From DASYKT01 sp963718105 (GTDB lineage Bacteria > Acidobacteriota > Blastocatellia > Pyrinomonadales > Pyrinomonadaceae), in contig OY970352.1 of NCBI GenBank assembly GCA_963718105.1, positions 2,666,001 to 2,730,000 on the forward strand: a DNA stretch of 64,000 nucleotides, read 5' to 3'. The notes under the pieces were generated by a model, which worked only from the letters and a program-made list of their open reading frames with translations, was not told the origin of the DNA and made no database searches. Positions 1 to 8,574 of the stretch are shown here, one piece after another. Numbering within the stretch: position 1 is the first letter of the stretch; each line of letters starts with the position of its first letter. The position numbers were made by a program, and so were the translations under genes.

Positions 1-54
1 AACCATCTGCTCGCGCTGAAATGCATAGCCGTCTGTCATCTGCGCACCATTCAT
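1..54 (-). CDS. pcm: Probable protein-L-isoaspartate O-methyltransferase, N-terminal fragment
   Basis: Only the first 18 codons lie in the window; the gene runs off its left edge. The ATG at 54 overlaps the surE stop in an ATGA arrangement, so the two genes are probably translationally coupled. An alternative in-frame ATG is at 39. The translation contains the string FQREQMV, which resembles the N-terminus of Pcm repair methyltransferases, and surE-pcm is a well-known gene pair. With so few residues the call rests mostly on context. Confidence 0.55.
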   Translation of the reverse strand, partial: MNGAQMTDGYAFQREQMV

Positions 55-812
55 AAGACCACGTCGTTCCAGTTTTTCAGATCATCGATGGCCTGGTGGT
101 TTGTCATATCGGCCCGGATCGGCGTAACGGAAACATATCCGTGGCCTATCGCTTCAAAGTCCGAATCTTCACCCGAGTGAAAACCGAGGCGTTCTTCCCC
201 TATCCAATAATAAGGAATGCCGCGCGGGTCGACGTGTTCCGAGATGACGGGCTTGGCGTTTTTTAATCCCTGCCTGGTTATCTTGATGCCGTTGAGTTCG
301 CGCTTGGGAATGTTGACGTTGAGCAGCGTCGCTTCGGGCAATCCTTCTTCCAGCACTTTTTTTATCAGCAGCGTGGCCACGCGGGCCGCTCTCGCAAAAT
401 CGTAATTCTCTCTTCCCAGTAAACTAAAAGCCAGCGCGGGCACACCCAGGATCGTCGCTTCCAGCGCGCCGGCGACCGTGCCGGAATAAGTGACGTCTTC
501 GCCGAGGTTCGGACCGTGATTGATGCCCGAGGCGCAAATATGCGGCCGTTCCTCTTCCGGAATAATTCTATTCAGCGCCAGCGTGACGCAATCCGTCGGG
601 GTGCCGTCAACGGTCCAATGCCGTTCGTCGATTTGTCTGATTCTTAGTGGCCGGGATAGTGTGAGGCTGTGTGAAGCGCCGCTCATTTCGGAAGCCGGTG
701 CGACAACATATACGTCGCCGACTTCCTTCAAAGCATTTTCCAGTGTGACGAGTCCTTCTGCGTGAATGCCATCGTCGTTCGTCAATAAAATTCGAACTTT
801 ATCAGAAGTCAT
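51..812 (-). CDS. surE: 5'-nucleotidase SurE
   Basis: SurE is a metal-dependent 5'/3'-nucleotidase acting on nucleoside monophosphates, linked to stationary-phase and stress survival. The product of 253 residues opens with the family signature ILLTNDDGIHAEG, whose two Asp residues bind the metal. It also has the SGASHSLTL segment, GTPTDCV, and SGINHGPNLGEDVTYSGT, all typical of SurE. The ATG at 812 is preferred because an upstream in-frame start at 848 adds 12 residues before the conserved N-terminus. Length matches the family (about 250). The stop overlaps the next gene, probable pcm, by four bases. Confidence 0.95.
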   Translation of the reverse strand: MTSDKVRILLTNDDGIHAEGLVTLENALKEVGDVYVVAPASEMSGASHSLTLSRPLRIRQIDERHWTVDGTPTDCVTLALNRIIPEEERPHICASGINHGPNLGEDVTYSGTVAGALEATILGVPALAFSLLGRENYDFARAARVATLLIKKVLEEGLPEATLLNVNIPKRELNGIKITRQGLKNAKPVISEHVDPRGIPYYWIGEERLGFHSGEDSDFEAIGHGYVSVTPIRADMTNHQAIDDLKNWNDVVL

Positions 813-848
813 ATTGTCAGAACCCGAAGCGGTAGCGAGGGGTTTCAA

Positions 849-925
849 CTCCCCTCTCTTTTCAAGAAGGGGTGGCCAAAGGCCGGGGTTCTTGTCAGTA
901 GCGTCGGCGTTAGCCGATGCGTTTA
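849..925. repeat. REP-like intergenic repeat, degenerate copy
   Basis: The stretch has an ACTCCCCTC...GAAGGGGTGGC pattern followed by CTTGTCAGTAGCG and a GC-rich tail. The first part resembles the hairpin elements at 1625-1683 and, inverted, 1857-1925. The second part resembles the tail at about 57370-57402. It lies between rpsU and surE and has no coding potential. Confidence 0.5.
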
Positions 926-1010
926 TCCGATTTTATTCCAAAATAAAAAGGCGAAAGAAAGCCTAACCCACACCGGCCGACTTTTTACCTTTCGCCTCTA
1001 CAATATAAAA

Positions 1011-1301
1011 CTAGCGTCCGCCGCCCGAGTTTCCGCCGCCGCCGTAGTTGCCGCCACCGCCGCCCGGCCCGGAAGGCCGTCCGTCACGGTTGTTGTTATT
1101 GCCGCCCATCATACGCGGACGATTGCGCTTCTTGTTGCGCTTGCGGGCCATTGCCGATTTCAGCTTGGCTTTCTGTCCCGGCGGAATAAAATGCGCGTGT
1201 TTCTTGAGGTCTTTAATGATCTCTTCGGTCATCACCTTGCGCTTAAAACGGCGCAAAGCGTTCTCGATCGATTCTCCCGAATGCAAATTAACTAATGCCA
1301 T
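1011..1301 (-). CDS. rpsU: 30S ribosomal protein bS21 with glycine-rich C-terminal tail
   Basis: bS21 is a small basic protein of the 30S subunit near the anti-Shine-Dalgarno region, with a role in initiation. Residues 1-62 match the family: the N-terminal segment IENALRRFKRKV, an internal EIIKDLKK helix, and a K/R-rich stretch ending in RKRNKKRNR. The protein then continues for about 30 residues of Gly, Asn and Ser with GGGG repeats. This gives 96 residues against the usual 60-70. A purine-rich RBS (AGGAAGAGA) lies just before the ATG. Confidence 0.93.
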   Translation of the reverse strand: MALVNLHSGESIENALRRFKRKVMTEEIIKDLKKHAHFIPPGQKAKLKSAMARKRNKKRNRPRMMGGNNNNRDGRPSGPGGGGGNYGGGGNSGGGR

Positions 1302-1466
1302 CTAAATCTCTTCCTGTCCTTATATATAAGCTTTCGACCGTTTGGCGAAACTAATATTAAACACTTTTTGGGCTAAAAAGGCAAGTTTTGAGTGGCAAAA
1401 CGGCAGAAACACGCCAGTTGTGGGGGGTGTTCTTCGCTTTTTCGTGTTGTTTTGTAGTTACTTCTC

Positions 1467-1588
1467 TTGATGCCGGAGGCATCGTGGATATTAGCCGTGG
1501 GCGAAAGATTCATCTGACGCTCCTGCCGGAGCTCGGGTAATATTATCGACGCATACCGTAGGCTTTCGCCTACGGCTAATATCCCAAA
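1467..1588. repeat. Three-hairpin intergenic repeat, copy 1
   Basis: About 120 bases that recur almost unchanged at 1705-1826. The unit contains three small perfect hairpins: GATGCC-GGA-GGCATC, GCTCC-TGCC-GGAGC and CCGTAGGC-TTTC-GCCTACGG. The hairpin spacing is kept in both copies. Apparent open frames through it come from the repeat itself. Confidence 0.8.
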
Positions 1589-1624
1589 ATCCTCCGGGCT
1601 TTCGTGTTGTTCGTGTTTTCCTAA

Positions 1625-1683
1625 AACTCCCCTCCTTACCAAGGAGGGGTGGCATCGCCGTAGGCGATGACGGGGTGGTTCTC
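1625..1683. repeat. REP-like hairpin element
   Basis: CCCCTCCTT-ACC-AAGGAGGGG is a perfect 9-bp hairpin, followed by ATCGCC-GTA-GGCGAT and then GACGGGGTGGTT. A related element in the opposite orientation is at 1857-1925 and a degenerate one at 849-893. The layout of a G-rich hairpin plus short tail resembles bacterial REP elements. Confidence 0.65.
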
Positions 1684-1704
1684 TCTTTGCTTTGCCTTTA
1701 CTTC

Positions 1705-1826
1705 TTGATGCCGGAGGCATCGTGGATATTAGCGTGGGCGAAAGATTCATCCGACGCTCCTGCCGGAGCTCAGGTAAATATTATCGACGCATACCGTAGG
1801 CTTTCGCCTACGGCTAATATCCCAAA
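1705..1826. repeat. Three-hairpin intergenic repeat, copy 2
   Basis: Second copy of the unit at 1467-1588, in the same orientation, with a few substitutions and single-base indels. It is followed at once by AAAGCCC-TCC-GGGCTTTTT, which could act as a factor-independent terminator. The 750-base gap between rpsU and the next gene is almost wholly filled by such elements. Confidence 0.8.
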
Positions 1827-1856
1827 GCCCTCCGGGCTTTTTGCTTTTCGATCACC

Positions 1857-1925
1857 CGGTCGCTACTCCCACCACCCGTCACGCGAAGCGCGTGCCACCC
1901 CTTCTCGGGCAGGAGGGCAGCCTCC
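1857..1925. repeat. REP-like element, inverted relative to 1625-1683
   Basis: Carries ACCACCCGTCACGCG, a CGCGAAGCGCG palindrome and GCCACCCCTTC...GGCAGGAGGG. Read on the minus strand this is the same order of blocks as the element at 1625-1683. Confidence 0.55.
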
Positions 1926-2051
1926 CGGTTCTGACTTCATTAATCGCCAAAATCCTTAAAATCCTCTCTTCCAATTCTCACAGACAATCTCCAAAAATAA
2001 CCTGCGAGAGGTGTCGAAGTTATCATCCCACTAGAAAACAACGATCTCCCC

Positions 2052-3059
2052 GTGCGCGAGATCCAAAACTGGAACAATCTTTTTAATCTAAAACCGGCGA
2101 CCCAATGGATCACCGATGTAAAAAAACACCCGACACAGGGCGCGCTCTTTGGCGACTTTTGGCTGGAGGGCGAGCTTTCCATTCTTTTTTCCGACACCGG
2201 GCGGGGCAAGAGCATACTGGCCGTGCAGATCGCCGAAACATTGGCGCGCGGTATTCCGCTCGCGCCCTTCGAAGCCGTGCCGGAGGCGCAAAAAGTGCTC
2301 TACTTCGATTTCGAAATGAGCGAGAAGCAATTTGCCGCGCGTTATTCCACTGAAAGCGCGCCAAAAATAGGTGAGACCGAAGGCACAGCGCACTACCAAT
2401 TTTCAGAAAATTTTCTGCGCGCGCAGGCTGCGCCGCATGACGAACTTCCCTGCGGCTACAAAAACATGACGGAGTTTGTTCAGTATTCGTTCACCGAACT
2501 GCTGCGTGAATCGGAAGCGCGGGTCGTGATCGTCGATAACATTACTTTTTTAAAAGGAACGAACCAGAACACCGCCGCGGCCGCGCAGTTGATGAAAGCC
2601 CTCAAGCATATCAAGCAGTATTACGGCATTTCAATATTGGTGCTGGCGCACACGCCAAAACGCGCCTTTACCGCGCCGATCTCTATTAACGACCTGCAGG
2701 GCTCGAATATGCTGAGCAATTTCGCCGACAACGTTTTCGCGTTAGGCGCAAGCTTTCAGGACCCCGGCCTGCGCTATCTGAAGCACATTAAGCACCGCAA
2801 CACCGGCGTCAAATACGATGCCTTAAACATAGTTTTATACCGGCTGGTAAAGAATGATTGTTTTCTAAAGTTTGAGTTTGCCGGGTACGGCCGCGAGTGC
2901 GAACATCTCGAGTGGAGTTTTAAAAACGCGAAAGAGCGGCGCGGCGCACGGAAAGCCGAAGCACACCGCCTACAGTTATTAGGAAAAAATCAGCGCGAGA
3001 TCGCCTCTCGCCTGGCCGTTTCCCCGGCCACCGTGAGCCGCTATTTAGAGGCTTTGTGA
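2052..3059 (+). CDS. AAA_25-type (RepA/RecA-like) ATPase with C-terminal HTH
   Basis: A 335-residue P-loop ATPase. The Walker A variant is SDTGRGKS at about residues 47-54 and a Walker B-like strand is VVIVDN at about 158-163. The YFDFEMSEKQFAARY segment is typical of AAA_25 proteins related to plasmid RepA helicases and KaiC/RecA folds. The C-terminus (KNQREIASRLAVSPATVS) is a resolvase-like helix-turn-helix. The only usable start is GTG at 2052; the frame is closed by a stop at 1998-2000. Such proteins are common on plasmids and integrated elements, but no integrase or relaxase is adjacent. Its repeat-rich surroundings and lack of partners suggest a remnant or a domesticated gene. Exact role unknown. 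Confidence 0.7.
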   Translation: MREIQNWNNLFNLKPATQWITDVKKHPTQGALFGDFWLEGELSILFSDTGRGKSILAVQIAETLARGIPLAPFEAVPEAQKVLYFDFEMSEKQFAARYSTESAPKIGETEGTAHYQFSENFLRAQAAPHDELPCGYKNMTEFVQYSFTELLRESEARVVIVDNITFLKGTNQNTAAAAQLMKALKHIKQYYGISILVLAHTPKRAFTAPISINDLQGSNMLSNFADNVFALGASFQDPGLRYLKHIKHRNTGVKYDALNIVLYRLVKNDCFLKFEFAGYGRECEHLEWSFKNAKERRGARKAEAHRLQLLGKNQREIASRLAVSPATVSRYLEAL

Positions 3060-3185
3060 AACTTTGGGCGGCGGAATTTCTTTTGTCCTTTTCGTGTTAT
3101 TTCGTGTGTTTTCGTGGTTCCGGTTTTATGGCTTTTTGAAATGGCGCCAACTTTTGCACGCCAAATGATCCCGATCTTTTACAAT

Positions 3186-3242
3186 CCGCGTTTCATTTTT
3201 GTTTCAGTTGCTTCATTTCTCATTCGCCGAAATGAAACGCGG
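3186..3242. repeat. Inverted repeat with 13-bp perfect arms
   Basis: CCGCGTTTCATTT at 3186-3198 is matched by AAATGAAACGCGG at 3230-3242. It lies between two convergent genes and may help end transcription or be a small mobile palindrome. No T-run follows on the plus strand. Confidence 0.6.
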
Positions 3243-3247
3243 GCAAA

Positions 3248-3280
3248 CAAAAAAGCCCTGCCGATCGCCCGGCAAGGCTT
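3248..3280 (-). terminator. Factor-independent terminator
   Basis: On the minus strand AAGCCTTGCCG pairs with CGGCAGGGCTT around a GCGA-containing loop, followed by a run of T. It sits just downstream of the secreted-protein gene ending at 3293. A closely related hairpin ends the next minus-strand gene at 3807-3838. Confidence 0.8.
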
Positions 3281-3292
3281 GTTTATTTCAAA

Positions 3293-3664
3293 TTATTTTA
3301 ATTCCGAAACCATAGTGAAATATTGAGAATTAACCCACGAGGAGCCCTGCCCGACAGAAGACGGAGCAGGCACTTTACCATTAATGATATATCTGCAATC
3401 CACCCAATCGCCCTTGATGCCGTCGACCAATATGTATCCGACAGTCTTGGTTTGCGAAGAGAAGACCATGTACTTTTTGCCGACCTGCAGCGGAGTAGAA
3501 TCCATCGGCGCCGCCAACACATTCGGACTCATTATTAATTTCGGATCATCAATAGCCGGCTTCAGCCCTCCGGCTACTTGGGCTCCAACGGCGGGCAACG
3601 ATATTACGATCGCGGCAAATACAAATCCGAGCATTATGAAGAGATAATTTTTATAGTTTTTCAT
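3293..3664 (-). CDS. Small secreted protein of unknown function
   Basis: 123 residues. It begins with two Lys, a hydrophobic stretch of about 18 residues and a VGAQ site, a clear Sec signal peptide with likely cleavage near residue 28. The mature part of about 95 residues looks like a small beta-rich domain (KKYMVFSSQTKTVGYILVDG, then WVDCRYIING) with one Cys. No family was recognised. It has its own terminator downstream and is probably a single-gene unit. Confidence 0.7.
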   Translation of the reverse strand: MKNYKNYLFIMLGFVFAAIVISLPAVGAQVAGGLKPAIDDPKLIMSPNVLAAPMDSTPLQVGKKYMVFSSQTKTVGYILVDGIKGDWVDCRYIINGKVPAPSSVGQGSSWVNSQYFTMVSELK

Positions 3665-3806
3665 TTAGTGTTTTTTCCTTATTTTCGTGGGTGTACGGAA
3701 GCGGATAAACAGGGAGTTCAAAAGCTTCTGAAAGTTAAATGATGATTCCAAACAGATGGGATCTTATACTAGAGAGACGCGGGAAATGATTTTTATTGCA
3801 CAAAGG

Positions 3807-3838
3807 AAAAGCCCCACCGATCGCTCGGCAAGGCTTTT
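3807..3838 (-). terminator. Terminator-like hairpin
   Basis: On the minus strand AAAAGCCTTGCCGA pairs with TCGGTGGGGCTTTT (some G-U pairs) around a GCGA loop. It lies about 40 bases after the stop of the radical SAM gene. Its sequence is nearly that of the terminator at 3248-3280, so one was probably copied from the other. Confidence 0.75.
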
Positions 3839-3879
3839 ACTTAAACCACTCAGGGAGTGGTATTGACCAGACGTCGTTA

Positions 3880-5907
<2,028 letters not shown>

Positions 5908-5925
5908 ATTTTTCCTCAATTTCAA

Positions 5926-6520
5926 GAGATACGGGTATTCTCAAAAACTCATACTCTACGCTTATCCGCACTCAAAAATAAAAATTTGTTTATGATGGCT
6001 GATTCGGCGGCTAAAACTACGGCAAATGAGTCTTTACCTTATATATATGTATAGCAAACGGCGTGCCCTTCGCTAAAAACAACTTAAGTGGTGTAGATAT
6101 AGCATTTAAGTGCTTTACGTACTTGGTGAAAGGAGTGTCAAATAGAGTCACGTCACAATCGAACGCCCGCCTTGGGGCATTTTGATACGTCGATATTAAA
6201 ATGTTCTCTATTTAAACACGGGCTTAAATGATTAAAATCCGGTTTGCCGGGCAAAAATCTCCCTGATACGATCTCTCTCAATACCAGTAAGCCCAAAGTG
6301 ATTTTTTGATAATTTTACAAAGAATTTTTGTCTTAAGCACTAAAAAAAGTGTGAATTCAAGTATTTTTTTAGATTTTTGATGTTAAATATTGCAAATGAG
6401 GCAATTTTCTCTTGATTTACTCTTTACAGAGTGCTTAAGGTGTGATAAATTCTCCTCACTTTTCAAAAGCAGTTCCCATGAAAAGTGCTGGCAATTAGAT
6501 TAAAAGTTTAGTTTCAGTTT
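5926..6520. other. Long gene-free region between divergent genes
   Basis: About 600 AT-rich bases between the radical SAM gene (minus) and the phosphohexomutase (plus). CTTAAGCACT at about 6333 and its inverse AGTGCTTAAG at about 6430 form a 10-bp inverted repeat around an AT-rich core. Variants of the TTAAGTGCTT word also occur near 6105-6125. No tRNA, convincing small ORF or known riboswitch was seen. The promoters of both flanking genes must lie here. Confidence 0.5.
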
Positions 6521-6538
6521 TTGCTACCCCGCTTTGAT

Positions 6539-7930
6539 ATGGCAATTCGCTTCGGCACTTCCGGTTGGAGAGCGGTGATCGCTAACGAATTCACATTCTC
6601 CAATGTCGAATTAGTAACAAATGCGATCTGCCGTCATTTAGTAATAGAACAAGGTGGTTCGGATCAGGTCCTGATCATAGGAAATGATACGAGATTTATG
6701 GGTGAGCAATTTGCCCGGGTAAGCGCAGAAATTGCTTCGAAGTGCGGTTTTACTGTTTTGCTCTGTGACAATCCGACACCGACGCCCGCTATGTCTTTCG
6801 CGATACGTAAGGAAAAAGCGGCAGGCGCGCTGAATTTTACGGCTTCGCACAATCCGCCGGAATATCAGGGAATAAAATTCTCTACCGCGGACGGAGCACC
6901 GGCGCTGCCGGAAGTCACCAAAAAGATCGAGCAACTGATAATTGAAAAAACAGTAGGCGAAGAAAAGCCCGGCGGCAGCATAAACAGCTATGACCCAAAG
7001 CCGGCTTATCTGGAAGATCTGAAAAGCAAAGTGCGATTCGATCTGATCGCCGGGACAAAAGCGAAATTTGCCTACGACCCCTTGTGGGGAACAGGGCGCG
7101 GATATTTGAATACGATCTTGCAGGAATTCGGTTTAGATGTTGAGACCGTTCACGATTGGCGCGATGTGACCTTCGGAGGACGCTCACCTGAACCGGGTGA
7201 AGATCATCTTGATGAATTGCGAGCGGCGATGGCCCGCAACGGATGCCTGCTCGGGCTGGCCACGGACGGCGATGCCGACAGGTTCGGCGTTATCGACCAG
7301 GGAGGCGAATTCATCACCCCGAATCAACTGGTCGCGCTGCTTTCGGATTATTTGGCTGAATCGCGCGGTTGGACGGAAGGGTTGGCACGCTCGGTAGCCA
7401 CTTCACATTTGATCGACAGAGTTGCTAAAGAGCGCGGATTGCAACTGCACGAAACGCCGGTCGGTTTTAAGTTCATCGGCGAATTGATAAATAGAGACGA
7501 GATCATTCTGGGCGGAGAAGAATCCGCCGGCCTTTCGATAAAAGGCCACTACCCAGAGAAAGACGGCATCATCGCTTGTCTTCTGGCCGCCGAAGCGGTG
7601 GCCGTGCGGGGAAAAAGTTTGACAATGCAACTTAACGAGCTCTACCAGCGTGTAGGTAAGCTGGAGTCAGGCCGCATCGGAGTTAAGTTGACGCCGGAAA
7701 TACAAAAAATATTACCGGAGAAGTTAGCGCAGGAGCCGGACACGATCGGCGAGCGCAAAATTGAAAACATAAATCGAATGGACGGGGTGAAATTTATTTT
7801 CACCGACGGAAGCTGGCTGCTGATGCGGCCCTCGGGAACAGAACCGATGGTGCGCATTTATGCCGAAGCCGATACTGAAACCGATTTGGAGGTGCTGCTT
7901 GAGCAAGGTCGTAAATACTTACTGGGATAA
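6539..7930 (+). CDS. Phosphoglucomutase/phosphomannomutase family protein
   Basis: Alpha-D-phosphohexomutase interconverting hexose 1- and 6-phosphates through a phosphoserine. The four family motifs are present: TASHNPPEYQG with catalytic Ser103, DGDADRFG near residue 243 (Mg2+ site), GGEESAGLS (sugar binding) and RPSGTEPMVR near 430 (phosphate binding). Length is 463 from the ATG at 6539, chosen because MAIRFGTSGWR is the conserved N-terminus; a TTG at 6521 would add six residues. ftsB follows ten bases later. Whether the substrate is glucose, mannose or glucosamine phosphate cannot be told from the motifs. Confidence 0.93.
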   Translation: MAIRFGTSGWRAVIANEFTFSNVELVTNAICRHLVIEQGGSDQVLIIGNDTRFMGEQFARVSAEIASKCGFTVLLCDNPTPTPAMSFAIRKEKAAGALNFTASHNPPEYQGIKFSTADGAPALPEVTKKIEQLIIEKTVGEEKPGGSINSYDPKPAYLEDLKSKVRFDLIAGTKAKFAYDPLWGTGRGYLNTILQEFGLDVETVHDWRDVTFGGRSPEPGEDHLDELRAAMARNGCLLGLATDGDADRFGVIDQGGEFITPNQLVALLSDYLAESRGWTEGLARSVATSHLIDRVAKERGLQLHETPVGFKFIGELINRDEIILGGEESAGLSIKGHYPEKDGIIACLLAAEAVAVRGKSLTMQLNELYQRVGKLESGRIGVKLTPEIQKILPEKLAQEPDTIGERKIENINRMDGVKFIFTDGSWLLMRPSGTEPMVRIYAEADTETDLEVLLEQGRKYLLG

Positions 7931-7940
7931 CGGGCGAACG

Positions 7941-8264
7941 ATGCCGGGCTCCGGCTCGCAAAGAAGAGCGCGTTCGGCGCACCGGCCCGAAAGCTTAATG
8001 CCGCGGTGGTTTGTGGTCGGCATTTCGATCATGCTCAGTTCACTTATCGTTATCACGCTAAATTTTCGCGCGTGGACAAACGCCCAGCATGAGTACCAGT
8101 TGAATCAGCAGCTAAATACAGAGATCGAGCAATTGACAACTCAAAACAGTTCTTTGCAGGAGGAAATTAAACGCCTGCAGACGGACCCGAAAACCATCGA
8201 GCGTGAAGCTCGCAAACTGGGAATGGGCCGTCCTAATGACCAAGTTTTTGTGCCGACACAATAA
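7941..8264 (+). CDS. ftsB: Septum formation initiator, FtsB/DivIC family
   Basis: A 107-residue bitopic membrane protein of the divisome (FtsQLB complex). A short basic N-terminus is followed by a transmembrane helix at about residues 24-43 (WFVVGISIML...). A periplasmic coiled coil of alternating Gln/Leu/Glu heptads follows, then the family ending EREARKLGMGRPNDQVFV. The ATG at 7941 is ten bases after the upstream stop; a longer frame would overlap the mutase by about 70 bases and is unlikely. Probably cotranscribed with the mutase. Confidence 0.88.
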   Translation: MPGSGSQRRARSAHRPESLMPRWFVVGISIMLSSLIVITLNFRAWTNAQHEYQLNQQLNTEIEQLTTQNSSLQEEIKRLQTDPKTIEREARKLGMGRPNDQVFVPTQ

Positions 8265-8413
8265 AACCAGCGGAGGGCTTTATTGTGCTGACACTTAAGT
8301 AGTGCCTGCCTACTTAGATCCGCCAAAAATCATCGCTCCGCTTAACCTTCCGGCTTCCTTCCGAACTTTCGCGGTCCAGCTAACAAGCTGGGCCGTTTCC
8401 TCTTTAAAACGGG

Positions 8414-8483
8414 TAGAAACGCGACAGTTATGGAGCGTGCCCATTTCTAACTTTTTAACACGCTCCATAACTGTCGCGTTTCT
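8414..8483. repeat. Long inverted repeat, family B copy 1
   Basis: The arm AGAAACGCGACAGTTATGGA continues as GCGTG (25 bp in all) and is perfectly inverted at 8459-8483 around a 19-base loop. A second copy is at 47736-47816. In both cases the element sits just after a gene and could form a strong transcript hairpin. Confidence 0.85.
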
Positions 8484-8574
8484 GCCTGTTTCTACTGCTT
8501 CAAACATCTAAAATATGATAAATTGTCTATTCTTATTAATTATATTTCCATAAACTAGAATTTAGGGTCAAAAG

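Noticed and set aside
1373..1959. Two repeat-spanning open frames on opposite strands between rpsU and the ATPase gene
   Set aside because: They are translations of the hairpin repeats; there is no RBS and the frame changes between repeat copies.
3114..3326. A 70-codon plus-strand frame after the ATPase gene
   Set aside because: It crosses the 3186-3242 inverted repeat and a minus-strand terminator and has no RBS or known motif.
8302..8511. Overlapping short frames on both strands between ftsB and the mutase
   Set aside because: They exist because the family B palindrome is read through; no independent evidence of coding.
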